From Ichthyophonus hoferi (lineage: Eukaryota; Opisthokonta; Ichthyosporea; Ichthyophonida; Ichthyophonidae): a stretch of DNA of 19,323 bases. The position numbers and the translations under genes were made by a program. This document shows, one piece after another, positions 1-10,652 of this stretch; positions within the stretch are counted from its first letter, which is position 1, and each line of letters begins with the position of its first letter. Where the stretch lies: positions 18,269 through 37,591 of the forward strand of contig NAOQ01000701.1 of assembly GCA_002751075.1 (NCBI GenBank), in the 5' to 3' direction. The notes below the pieces were generated by a model. The model searched no databases, had not been told where the DNA came from, and worked only from the letters and a program-made list of their open reading frames with translations.

Positions 1-455
1 TCAGGAGATGCGCTGACCGGGACAGTCATAAATATTTAGGGTATCTATTTACTGCAATAATATATATATATATGCTTTATAGTGTTGCAAGACTTTTAGC
101 TCTGAATGAACACGTAGTTCGGCAGAAGTTCTTAACAAGCGGATCATGAAATGATTGGTCCAATATTAGTTGATTGATGATTGAATAACGTTAAGATTCG
201 GTGGTCAGAATCATAATTCTTAACCTGGTAAATCGATTTGTCAGTAAGGATCACTACGATCCCATTTAGAGTGGTGAGGTTGGAAAGGGTTAAAAGGGAA
301 CGGAGACAACTAATAAACACCTCGTCATACCCGGGCATACGCGCCAACCCCGCATACCTGTATACGTGTATAATACTGATATAGGAAAATATACGAATAC
401 GTTCGTGACATGAAACTTTGCATTCATTTATTATTTATTATTAAACAATATCATA

Positions 456-478
456 ATATATATATATATATATATATA
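456..478. repeat. (AT)n microsatellite
   Basis: An uninterrupted run of alternating A and T of about 23 bases. A shorter similar run lies near position 61. It is simple sequence with no other role visible. Confidence 0.9.
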
Positions 479-537
479 GTCCTATTATATAACCCCCATT
501 GGCGACCCCAAAGCCCGTGAACAAGCCACTAACATCA

Positions 538-575
538 GTCACAGATTGCTTTATATAGCAATCTGCGGCAGTGAC
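538..575. repeat. Bulged hairpin (inverted repeat)
   Basis: CAGATTGC (542-549) and GCAATCTG (558-565) are perfect inverse complements around an 8-base loop TTTATATA. The stem can extend outward: GTCAC (538-542) pairs with GTGAC (571-575) across an unpaired GCGGCA stretch. It is more GC-rich than its surroundings. It could be a transposon end, a folded RNA, or chance; no adjacent gene helps decide. Confidence 0.6.
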
Positions 576-2144
576 TTATCCGCCAAGCTCGGGGCTCCAA
601 TTAGGTGTTATTTAGAAATGACTCTTGCTGGGCTAACTATATATGCAGCTCCTCTTCGCACTGACCCGTTGAAGTATTTCAGCCACTACAAGTATTGGGC
701 TGTATACTTCATGATTTTTTGTATGAAAACACCCATTGTTTATTGTTCATATTGTACTGTACTTAGAAATATGCAGTAGTGTTTACAATGAGGCTTCACT
801 CGGTATGAGTTAGATATTAATTAATGACAATTAATTAAAGTTATTATATCATTAATTATATTTAATTAGGACTAGATGCTTAGTGCCGTTTAGCACGCAA
901 ATTGACCCTGATTTTTATGTGTTGTACAATAAAGCTCGCACAAAAGTCTTTATTTATTTTTTGGCCTTTTTGGTCGTTATGACAATTCAAAGAATTGGAA
1001 CGTCTACACCAACTATTCCAAAAATTAAGAGGAAGTTAGCGATCCATTTGGCAATCAAATTCGAGTATGTCTTATAAATCCTCAATTTAAATAATTGGTT
1101 TAAGAACTATCTGTGCTCTTTTGAATAGCTTATAATACACCAAAGATGAGCTTGACTGACACAACAACATATCATAACATAGTAGACCATAACATAACGC
1201 AATATAATGTGTACTGCTGAGCATTAAATTATTTAAAACAGTTCAGCATCAATGGAGAAGATAAGGTAATTTGATATTATAAAATGCTGATAAAGTTGAT
1301 AATATATTGATTTTCAATTAAAACAAATTGTAGATATTCTCTAGGTTTCTCGGCAATTCTTCTAAAAAAATCAGGCCTAAATCAAACTTTCACTTTTTTT
1401 TTTCCCTTTATTAAAGAAATATTAGATAAATAGTAATTGTAGGAAAAGGAGGAAAGTAAATAAGGCAGATTACATTATTATTGGTGGTGGTCTACACTAG
1501 ACCTTGAGAGGTAAACATAATGGCAAGTCAGTGGGAGAAAAGAAATTAAGGGTAGAACTATTGTCGGGTAGCAACGAAGATATTTCAAAGATTATTTCAG
1601 ATGAGCTTGACTCCAATTCCAGTAATAATCTATTAAAAATTGAAAACTCTCTTGTAATTATTCCTATTTTATCTCAACTAAACACTAAGTTAATACTACA
1701 TTAAACAGACAATTTATATCTACTTAAGATGTTACCGTCATTTTTTTGTATTGATTTCAATAATTTCGAAATTAACTACTTTTATTTAATATAATTTTCA
1801 ATTTACATTTTTTTACATAGATAAAAGCACATACCACCAAACATAATATCTTAAAAAATGGAAAAATATCATATGCTTTTCTCAATTTACAAGATATATA
1901 TGAACTTTCAAGGTATGTATAATTTTTTTAAAATGGACACCCTATATCCATTGATACACAGGCGAATCTTTCAACTTAAACCAAGATCCCAATATGACCC
2001 GCTTTTAATAGAAGGTTGAGATAATCATGATGTAAGAGAAGGCTTTGACGTTGATTCTACTTTTTGCTGGTATGACCATTTTTTTTTTTTTTTTTTACTT
2101 CATACATAATCGCGGGTAAACTGTATATTAAACTATTAATATAT

Positions 2145-2168
2145 ATTATTATTATTATTATTATTATT
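2145..2168. repeat. (ATT)8 microsatellite
   Basis: Eight uninterrupted ATT units. An 18-base T run lies just upstream at 2079-2096. Simple sequence only. Confidence 0.9.
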
Positions 2169-3060
2169 TTGCGTTTTATTTCTTTATTTCCCCTTTTCCT
2201 GTGTGTATCTCAATTCAACCCTCTTTCAACCCCACCGTCCCTCAAGTGCCAATAATACAAGTAATTTGGCGCTAAAATCGCCTATCCTACTCCTTGCATT
2301 ATAGTACTACAAATTTTACATCTTTTTTTTTACTCGCCACAATAATAAAATTTTATTTTAGTGGCTGCACAACAGGAAAAATAGGAGTTAATATAATGAT
2401 TGAACTATTTTTATAATTAACAAGACAGTGAACTACGTTTATATAGATATTCTGAATCTGTAGAACAATACTAGACTCAAGTTGTTGGTTTAGTAGTTAT
2501 TATCGTCCAGCTCAGCCGGTATAGCAATTTTCTCAATTGTATTCACGGTGGCAGCCGACTATTGTAACTTGAAAGTTTAGGATTAAAACTATAACCTTTA
2601 TTCCGTATTACTGCAGAATCAAGAATTCCCCATCTGTCTCAGACAGAACCTTTTCATGTCTTTTAAATATAGCATTTTATATATGTATGTGTATAGCATA
2701 TTTCAGAACCTAGTATCAATTGCTTAGAGAACTATAACTATAATGACTTTGCCTATGTTGTTTATGTAAGTATAATATTAAGATCTTTATATACATAACA
2801 TAGAGTATATCATATAAGAAATGATTAACAGCTTAACCTTGATTAATTACAACCAAACCTCTCTTAGCCTAGGTTGTATATATACGTGCTATCTGTACAT
2901 AACTGCAAAATGCCACAGTACTACCGTAAGATCACTATGCATAACTGTTGGAAGGCTACAAAAGTAGTACTTTATTATTATGATGAATGCAAAACAAGCA
3001 ACAATAAGTAACAATATTGGAAATAGTACATTATATGACTGGTTATCTAGATATAGAGAT

Positions 3061-3333
3061 TTTCTATCCAAATGATAAGTTTCGCGATCAAATTTACATG
3101 AAATTTCCCCGATCAAAAGCAGAACAAACTAAAAAAAATTACGTCTCTTATGGTAGTAAAAAATTATTAATTCCCTTTTTTCTTTCTTGTTATCTGTGAT
3201 ATGTAATATAGTTAAGAGATTACTACTCCTTTAAAATGAAAAGAATAATTCAAAAAATATTTACATACATGTGACTGATGAATACATATATTTGTTCTCC
3301 TTTTGATTGCAAAATTTACCATTTGGATCGAAA
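3061..3333. mobile_element. MITE-like element with unequal inverted arms
   Basis: The left arm (3061-3129) and right arm (3291-3333) are inverse complements. Read inward to outward, both run TTTGTTCT..CTTTTGAT..ATTTGGAT.GAAA. The left arm carries one extra subrepeat of about 25 bases (the segment with GATCGGGGAAATTTCATG) that the right arm lacks. The interior is about 160 bases, AT-rich and without a coding frame. Long inverted arms with a short non-coding middle are typical of non-autonomous DNA transposons (MITEs). A third copy of the arm, with more subrepeats, lies at 11402-11514. I could not define target-site duplications, so the outer limits are approximate. Confidence 0.6.
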
Positions 3334-3958
3334 GCTCCTATAACTATAATGAACAATCCAACTCGGAAACAACTTCACTTACGGTGAACACTGATTACAA
3401 TAAGCCTATTACACTTCTACTACAACGTAGGCAATGAATGTCTACCCTATTGAACCTACAACTATAGGTTATTCTAATAGTTTTACACCTAGTACTTATT
3501 GAACAGCTATTGCTACTTCACTTTGAAGTTTAATTTGATTATATCCTTTGACTACTTCCAAAACAGCATATTAATGACTAAATCTTTTAATGAATCGGGT
3601 ATATTTATTTCCTCCCATTACGGGATATATGATACTATTCTGTTCCTCTATTATAGCTTCAACATAGATAAAATAACATCATTATACTCTACTATAATAA
3701 CTAGAGTACACAATAGTTACTATTGATAAAAATCGTAGTAAAAAGTTATATTTCATATTAGTACGATTAAGCACTTGGACACACCTGGTGGAACTGATCT
3801 GAGCATGCGCAAAAACATAACTATAGATCCACTGGTTTGTGTAAGTAAACGTCTAATTAATTGATCTGGAAATTATATCAAAATAGTAATTTAGAATATA
3901 CACAATTATTATGACGTAACAGAAAATATGTTCGATAAATAATCATTGCAACCAAATA

Positions 3959-4460
3959 ATGTATTTCAACCCTATCTTCCAAATGATCCCTAAATATACT
4001 TTGATTTCATTACCAATAGCTAATTATACTAAACAAACTGCCATGATACAAATCAAAACCATCACTAACACTAATAAATATCTCAAAACATACCAAATAT
4101 ATAACAACAAAATCACTTTTAAAACAATTTATAATACTGGACTTTAAACAAACAACTATAATCGTATATGGACACCATAAAATAATTCTCTAACGGCCCA
4201 ACAGGTTCGCCGCCTTCCAATAATAAAATGAATGCAATAAAATTACGAGAAGACTTTGAACATATATTGACAACGGAAAATCGTAAAAGCAAACATTAAT
4301 AGTTAAACAGTAACTTCGGTATTCTGTTGGAAACTTATTATCATCCAAAACCAATCTAAAAAACTTTAACACCTACCCAAAAACTCTTAAAAAACCATGA
4401 AAACCAATACTACCAAACTAAATTAAACGACATCAAAGACTCAAAAGACACCATTAATTA
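3959..4460. other. C-over-G skewed tract downstream of RPS16
   Basis: The plus strand here is rich in A and C and very poor in G: I count 8 G against 39 C in 3961-4140. The skew continues with interruptions to about 4460. The tract lies just past the 3' end of the minus-strand RPS16 gene, so the RPS16-sense strand is T/G-rich. Transcription-linked skew, a GU-rich 3'-end region or an inserted skewed repeat are all possible. The open frame at 3959-4147 is probably a by-product of the composition. Confidence 0.55.
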
Positions 4461-4534
4461 ATTTTTCCGTTGTAATCTGTTGCGTGTATAACGCCTATTA
4501 TTGCGGGTGTATAAACACAATATAAAGCAGCTCT

Positions 4535-5792
4535 TTAACGGTAAGACTTCTGGTAACGGGCACGAGCTCCGGGACCACCGAACTTCTTGGGTTCGCAACG
4601 GCGAGGGTCGGCAACGAGGAGAGAGCGGTCGAAGGCAGTAAGGATATCCTTAATCTCCTTCTTGGACACCTCATCTACGAACTTCTGGTAGAAGCTCACC
4701 AAGCACTTGGCAAGGGCCTGTTGGTACAGGGAGAGGGAAGTTAGGTGAAGTGGAGAGATGACTTATTGTATTATAGTGTTTATGATAGTAATGTTTTATT
4801 AATCAAAACTGGTTCAGTATGGGTATCATGGTACTAATATTAGGTTTAGAGTAGAATTGAAATAATTATTGATTATATTAGCGTATTAGAAATCCACTAA
4901 TTGTTTAATAATTGCAGTAAATAAAAAGAAAATTGAATTTAAAATAAATAAATACTACTGCAGAACACTAACGTGTTTCACATATAACCAGTTTTACATA
5001 ACGAACTAATAAGCTATAACTACATTTCAATGTAACTATTTAATCATACCTGACGGATGGCGTAGATCTGAGAGGTGTGTCCACCACCGTTGACGCGAAC
5101 ACGGATGTCAACACCGGCGAAACGCTCCTTACCGAGAAGGTAGATGGGCTCCATCACCTAAAAAGAAAAAAGATTATTAAATGTTTTTCTGAATTTTATA
5201 ACAGGCGTTATCTTTTGCATAATGTAGATTTTTAAGTAGGTCCACAATAAATGCTTTGCAAATTATTATTAAAATATGATAAATTTAGTAATCAGTGTTA
5301 AGACGTTCATCCTGCATAACCTATCTTAAAAGTTGATTAATAAAGGAATTTTACTAAACAGTCTTGTTTGCTGCTTTCCAGTCTTTCAAACCCTTACTAT
5401 ATCTTGCCAAAAAGAACACTACACTACAATCAACAGCAGTAACATACCTTCTCGCGGAGGATCTCGGGCTCAACAAGCTCGATGGGCTTGCCGTTAACCT
5501 TAAGGAGGCCAGTACCGCGCTTGCAGTAAGCTACAGCGGTGGCTGTCTTCTACTCAGAGAAAAAGAATATAGTATCAGAACACGTAAATGAATAAAAGAT
5601 AAACCAGTTAAATGCATTTTGCTTGCTATTATTGCAGTTGCTATTTATTTGCTCCCTCTTACACTGCATTCCCTTTCAAGAAATGGCAAATGTTACAAAT
5701 GGTTCAAGTCATTAACATACAAAAGAAACAAAATTTAAACATACCTTGCGGCCAAAGACCTGCACAGACTCAACTGGTGCCTTTTCCGCCAT
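4535..5792 (-). CDS. RPS16: Ribosomal protein S16 (uS9), 4 exons, complete
   Basis: Small-subunit cytosolic ribosomal protein of the uS9 family, whose C-terminal tail reaches the P-site tRNA. The coding exons are 5745-5792 (residues 1-16), 5448-5549 (17-50), 5050-5157 (51-86) and 4535-4717 (87-146 plus TAA). The introns are 195, 290 and 332 bases, all GT-AG and all phase 0. The 146-residue product equals the human length. Recognisable signatures are [15 protein letters not shown] near the N-terminus, [16 protein letters not shown] around 57-72, GGGH..QIYAIRQ at 74-86 and the invariant tail [15 protein letters not shown] at 132-146. The start is the only ATG in frame before SVQVFGRK. Exons are markedly more GC-rich than introns and flanks, with C/G-ending codons, as expected for a highly expressed gene. 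A CAG acceptor 12 bases before the ATG (AG at 5804-5805) suggests a leader intron. No clear AATAAA follows the stop. I looked for intronic snoRNAs and found none. Confidence 0.97.
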
Positions 5793-6331
5793 TTTGAGAG
5801 GAACTGAGGGAATATATAGTTCATTAGAACCAATTTTCATAGAGATTTACATTATTTGCAAATCAATCATCCCCAACCTCCTTAGTTAATACCAATGTTA
5901 CGTTTTGGTAGTGTTGTAAATGGAAGTGGTTCAGGACATGTAAAAATCAAACGTTCATGTTTTTTGGTTTCGTTTATTTGCATTGGTTTTTGTGACTGTT
6001 GACGAATTTCCGAGTTTCTTCCATTGTATATACGTTGTATGGTATGTAATATTTCTCTGTAGTTGATAATTATCCTGGATATAGCGGTATATTGAATGAT
6101 ATACTGTAAGCTGAACGGATATATTGATGGATAATTCTGATAACTTCAAATTCTGTTTATATAAATCCAAATAATAGTAATCAAAAATGATAAATAAAAA
6201 ATCCGAAAAAATCCGATAGGTATCTGGATTATTTTTTCCCATCCTATAATAAAAATTGCTCAATTGAATAAATTGGATAGTAAAACATGTTCCCTTCCCA
6301 GACAAAATCTTAAAACACTATATAGCCTTAC

Positions 6332-6353
6332 GTACAAAGTCTGTCTTGGGAGA
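6332..6353 (-). promoter_or_regulatory. Candidate RPS16 leader exon with TOP-like start
   Basis: On the minus strand a pyrimidine stretch (TTCTCTCCC) is followed about 18 bases later by a donor, AC|GTAAGG, with GT at 6331-6330. Paired with the acceptor CCCTCAG at 5804, it gives a 528-base leader intron ending 11 bases before the RPS16 ATG. Animal ribosomal protein mRNAs usually begin with a terminal oligopyrimidine (TOP) tract that couples translation to growth signalling. The exon is inferred from these signals only, and the transcription start is not fixed. Confidence 0.35.
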
Positions 6354-6394
6354 GAATGAAAAAGATCAACAGACACTTCAAAACCTACATGAGT

Positions 6395-7680
6395 CAGAGA
6401 CAAGGTGAGAGGGTCTTAGGGGAACCCAATCATAATTGCGTAATTATTTCTAATTTGGCTAATTATAATTTTGCTTATTGGCTTATACTAATTAAAGAAT
6501 GCATGAAGATAAAATTAGTGGATAGAATAGCATCAAGAGTTATTGGCGTGCGGGTAGATATTAGGCTGGCATGCTGCCGCCTAAAACTTTATATTATGGC
6601 TGATTTAATTAATTTTACCAGTAATAATTGGGTAGATTTAATAGCCTAATGATTTAGGATGAAATGGCTGGGTAGAACATACGAGCGGTAGCATATGAGG
6701 TTAGCATGCTGCCACCGGATTCTAATCTTAATTGCGCAAGTTTTTCTAATTTGACTATTTGTATTTATGGTGATTGGCTCAAATTAAATATAGCATTCTG
6801 GGAGATAAAATGAGGTGTTTGATACTTCGACATGATATCCATCTAGTGTTATTAACGCTAATTTTATTAATTATTCTTGGGATAATTATATGATAGCAAT
6901 TATATAATAATTGGGTATAAAATAAATTAGTATAAGAGTATTTTAAATTAAGTACGAACAGTAAGTATAAAATTCTTGAGATAAAATGAGTGGTTGGAGT
7001 TGTATCAGAAGCTACAGATATGCGGCTGGTTGCAAGAATTTGGCAATCTTATATTCATTTGATTGATTATTGCTTACGTAATTATTTTTGCAATAATTGA
7101 GTAAAAGTGATAATATGATGATTGGGGATAAAGGGGGTAGGTAGTAAAACATTGGTAATTATATGAATGGGTCATGACCTGAGTTAGGGCTGCTAGGGAG
7201 CCCAATCAAAATTGGGTAGGTATTGCTAGTATGTTAATGATAATTATGGTGATTGGTACAAAATTAATTAAGGAAAGCTTGAGGGGAAAATGAGTGGATG
7301 GAATAGCAGTGTGAATTACGGACATGCGGCTGGGTGTTAGTTTAGTTAGTTCTAACTGTAGTACTTGGGTAGAAATAATGATATTAATGTTGGGCATAAA
7401 ATGATTGGCATTGTATTGGAAATTATAGACGCGTGGCTGGAGGTTGGATACTTACGAAGTCATATTCTCATTCAGTTTTATTATCCCTGATGAAATTTAT
7501 TATTTTTTAATTATTGCAAGTAATGACATATTAATTGGGAATAAAAAAATTATTAATGTAAGGGGGTTAGAACCTACATACGAATGGTAGCATGGTAAAA
7601 TAAGTTGGAACCAGTCTAAGAGGCTGCTACCTGAACCCAAATTATATTAGCACAAGTATTCTTAATGTAGTTAACTAATT
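6395..7680. repeat. Diverged tandem repeat family, about four units
   Basis: The same modules recur in the same order with substitutions and indels. One is like cccaatcataattgcgcaag (near 6424, 6725, 7201, 7635). The next is like atggtgattggctcaaatta (6475, 6768, 7247). Another is like aaaatgagtggatggaatag (6510, 6985, 7288, 7396) followed by atgcggctgg (7020, 7323). A last one resembles gaacatacgaatggtagcat (6676, 7571) and ends in gctgcc or gctgct. Units are spaced about 290-480 bases apart. The pattern suggests an old tandemly amplified transposable-element fragment or satellite. Open frames inside it, such as 6356-6649, look incidental. No terminal repeats were found. Confidence 0.65.
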
Positions 7681-7720
7681 CTATAGTGACAACTGATCCT
7701 CTACTGGAATCCTTGAGAGT

Positions 7721-7791
7721 CTCATTAGGCCATCAGGCAACCACTGCCTGCCCAACTAACTACGCTCTCCTAGTCCTATTAACCTAATGAG
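7721..7791. repeat. Nested inverted repeats
   Basis: CTCATTAGG (7721-7729) pairs with CCTAATGAG (7783-7791). Inside is a second perfect hairpin, CAGGCA..TGCCTG, with a 5-base loop at about 7734-7750. The segment is C-rich compared with the preceding repeat family and directly follows its last unit. It could be a terminal structure of that family or a structured RNA relic. Confidence 0.5.
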
Positions 7792-7799
7792 GCTAGTTT

Positions 7800-8389
7800 T
7801 CAACCTCTGCTAATTTTATTATTATTAATAAAAATATGTCTTAGCCTATCTGCATTCTGTGCATGCAAAAGGACACGTTTAAACATCCCTTAATTCAATA
7901 CTCCCCCTTTTTCTAAGCGAATATAAGTCACAGGGACCCTCCTGTCTCAACCCATGTTCCAACATTAATAATAAATTTATGGGAAAAATAAATAAAAATA
8001 AAACAGCATTAGTAATTATAAGAAATAAAAATAGTGTCTGATGTAGTGTATTCTATGTTTTATAGTATTCGTGTCTAAATTTATATAACCTGAATAATTA
8101 TCAATTGATAAAAATGAATTAATGTTATAGTGTGACCTGCTTGCAACGTACGCATTTGTTTTGGATTAAGAAGCACTCTTTACCTGCAGTAAATATAGTA
8201 ACTATAATTTAAATCAACATTTACTTTAAATTGATTTTTGAGCGAAAGAAACATAACCACAATGTTTCGTACAATAACAAAGGCTAATGTTCAGTTATTT
8301 TAAAATATATATTATTACACCAATTTTTAAAAATAATTATATTACGGGATTTAATTTATGTTTCTTATGTTTTCATATTATATCTATAG
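7800..8389. other. AT-rich stretch, nothing recognised
   Basis: No gene, RNA or clear repeat is visible. Short C-rich patches occur near 7900 and 7935-7960, but they form no defined element. Confidence 0.6.
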
Positions 8390-8670
8390 TTAGTTGCTAA
8401 AGAAGTTGAATTAGATAATCCAGATAATTTACAAGAAAGCCAACTATTTGAGTTTGACGCGATTCTTTTGATAGTGACAATACCTTAACTATATACACAC
8501 AACTAAAATCATATTCCAGTTACTACATATACGCCACATTGCCAGATAAGAAGCTAAAGGATCTTATATTCATCAATCAAGAATGTGGGATTAAGGAGCA
8601 GTTAACTAGAACTTTATTCTGCCGTCTGCCTGAAAAAAACAGCCACATAGAACTTAGTACTACAGAATAG
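8390..8670 (+). pseudogene. Coding-like relic, copy 1 (unidentified)
   Basis: Two adjacent plus-strand stretches read like protein. The first, 8390-8488, contains VAKEVELDNPDNLQESQL. The second, 8521-8670, is in another frame and contains LPDKKLKDLIFINQ and LTRTLFCRLPEKNSH before a stop. An acceptor-like CATATTCCAG precedes the second patch, but its phase does not suit a simple splice from the first. Residues ESQL and the K.LK....L.NQ pattern recur at similar spacing in 10653-10823, so both derive from one ancestral coding module. I do not recognise the family. It could be a dispersed-repeat protein or an old host duplicate. Confidence 0.4.
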
Positions 8671-9987
8671 TTTTATTTTCAATATTATGATTATAAATGT
8701 AAACTGTGCTATCTTCTTTTAATAGTTAAATAACACCAGGCTTAACTAGTTTGTCTTCTAGTGACGTATCTATTTTATATAGTTTTACCGCTTAAGCAAC
8801 AAAAGTTAAAATGCCAATATAAGTGTAACACGTCACATATACGAGTGACAGGATAATACAACTGAATGATGATGAGCATAATATCTTGCTGCTTGTTTGT
8901 ACCCAAACACAATTACGCGTGTTTTTTTATGTGTCACTAATTTGGTTAATTACAACTATATTGATTAGGTTAGAGTAATGATAAAATACCTGTCAATAAA
9001 ATAAATGGATGGGAAAGGATAATAAATTAAATCAAGTAGAAGGCTGTCGGTTACTAGAATTGGATAGGTTTGATACTGTATATAAAAAAAAATTAAAATT
9101 AAAATTAAAATTTTATGTTGGTTATTTCCCTTTTTTATGTATTAAAACATTCTCTTAGAAGCTTCTATAACATACTATTTTCACTCTCATCCCACCTAGG
9201 TATTCTTCCAGTTGATTCTACCAAGAAAATATAAAACTTTAATTACTTTTTTGAATAAATTTATTAAGCATTAATAAAACTAGCTATAGAGTGCAAAAAG
9301 ATACACTTAAAACACCTAAAGGCATTACTTAATTGCATTTGTGTTTTATAGTTTTGTCATTCCGTACCTTTAAAACTATTAAACTCTAAATATTGTGTTT
9401 TTAAGATCCATTTATGTTTTTATACTTTGATAGATCGATTTTGACAACTGGAAACTACCTTTACATTTTGTAATTATAATTGTAGCTTTTGCTATTGTCC
9501 ATTTTTATTTTTTATTTTTGTTGCACTTCAACATTACTTTTCCAATCTATTGACTGCAATAGTTCCTATACATCGTTACAAAGTTATTCGTTATACCTTT
9601 ACAAAAATTTAGTAAATATCATTGTATTGGGTTAATATATTCATCAGTGTCAAAAACAAAAAAAAATTAAAAACAGATAACGCGTACAAACTATATGTTT
9701 GAGTTTCAATCATCATATACAGTTACATGTTTGGTTTTTGCCAAAGATTGCTCAGCAAATGTAAATTGATATAGAATTCCATAACAACTGAAATAAAGTT
9801 TTCAAAAAAAATAAAAGAAAGAACAAATTAGCAGAATAAAGAATATTCTTACTCAAGATTATGCATTAATATTTAAAGTCATGCTAAACAGAGATCTGTT
9901 TACAACATAGTACATATTTTTAAAAACTAGAATCATTATATATCATGTTAACTAAAACAATTGTTACTGCCAATTTCAATCTAAGCA
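8671..9987. other. AT-rich stretch, nothing recognised
   Basis: No gene or RNA is visible. A short ATTAAA-type tandem tract lies near 9091-9111. The remainder is unstructured AT-rich sequence. Confidence 0.6.
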
Positions 9988-10176
9988 GTTATTATCTGAT
10001 TATGTTGTGATTATTATCTTACTGTATTGTAGTTAGTATATTGCTGTATTGTAGTTATTAGCTCAATTTATTGCGGATATTTTCTTATTGTGTTGTATTT
10101 AATTTTTTACTTTGTTGTTGTTATCATCTTAGGGTGTTGTATTTTTTACCTTACTGTGTTGTAGTTGTTATCTCAC
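9988..10176. repeat. Degenerate 22-bp minisatellite, about 9 units
   Basis: Units close to GTTATTATCTTACTGTGTTGTA follow one another. Clear copies begin at about 9988, 10009, 10032, 10054 and near 10116-10165, with partial units between. Most are 21-23 bases long and differ by several substitutions. The plus strand is T/G-rich and very poor in C. There is no coding potential. Confidence 0.7.
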
Positions 10177-10652
10177 CCACTACGAATGACAGCCACATGC
10201 AGGTACAAAACTAAATAAAGGTATTAAAACCAAAGTTTCCATTGCCTTTTTTTCTATCATTTTTTACATTCATTTTCCGTACTACATGGAAAAAAAAATA
10301 TTACAATATTACTTAGCCAAAGCCTGATAAAAGACATTCTTGTTAGCTGAGCCATGCTATTACTGGTCAATAACTTAAGAATTAATAGAGCGAATGTGTT
10401 AAATAGTATTCATGTGTCAACCAGGCGTCCAAATGAGGAGTTAAAAATAATTTATTGTGCAGCATTGAAATGGTCTTGAAACATCAAGAAGAATATAAAT
10501 GAGGCCGAAAAGAATATAAAAGGATTACTGTTGAGTCATTCAAATATTATTTTTTTGTTTTTTATTTGTTTCTGAAAAATTCAATATATACATATATATT
10601 ATGTCAAGTATATACAGAAAGGTAAAAGTATACAATATATAATACTGATAAA
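10177..10652. other. AT-rich stretch, nothing recognised
   Basis: No gene, RNA or convincing repeat could be supported between the minisatellite and the second coding-like relic. Confidence 0.55.

Larger units (their letters stand above)
1..3060. other. Gene-poor AT-rich stretch
   Basis: I recognise no gene here. The short open frames at 546-779, 883-1077 and 1504-1704 lack ATG starts at their upstream ends, have no splice context I can defend and match no family I know. The stretch contains AT and ATT microsatellites, a T18 run at 2079-2096, a bulged hairpin at 538-575 and a weak tRNA-like A-box near 2506. The rest is unstructured AT-rich sequence. Confidence 0.6.

Noticed and set aside
546-1077. 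Open frames at 546-779 and 883-1077
   Set aside because: Neither begins with ATG, neither has recognisable similarity or clear splice sites, and the first overlaps a hairpin.
1458-1704. Plus-strand reading with DYIIIGGG followed by a longer open frame, recalling the FAD/NAD-binding start of GMC oxidoreductases
   Set aside because: The glycine-rich part is encoded by simple ATT/GGT repeats, a stop follows two codons later, and the open frame after it shows no further family motif.
4718-5744. Intronic snoRNA in the RPS16 introns
   Set aside because: Ribosomal protein introns often host snoRNAs, but no properly spaced C/D boxes (RTGATGA and CTGA with a terminal stem) or H/ACA boxes were found. 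Partial matches such as GGATGAA and CTGA in intron 2 are only about 10 bases apart.
5955-6305. 116-codon minus-strand open frame upstream of RPS16
   Set aside because: It lies inside the probable RPS16 leader intron, has AT-driven residue content and no recognisable motif.
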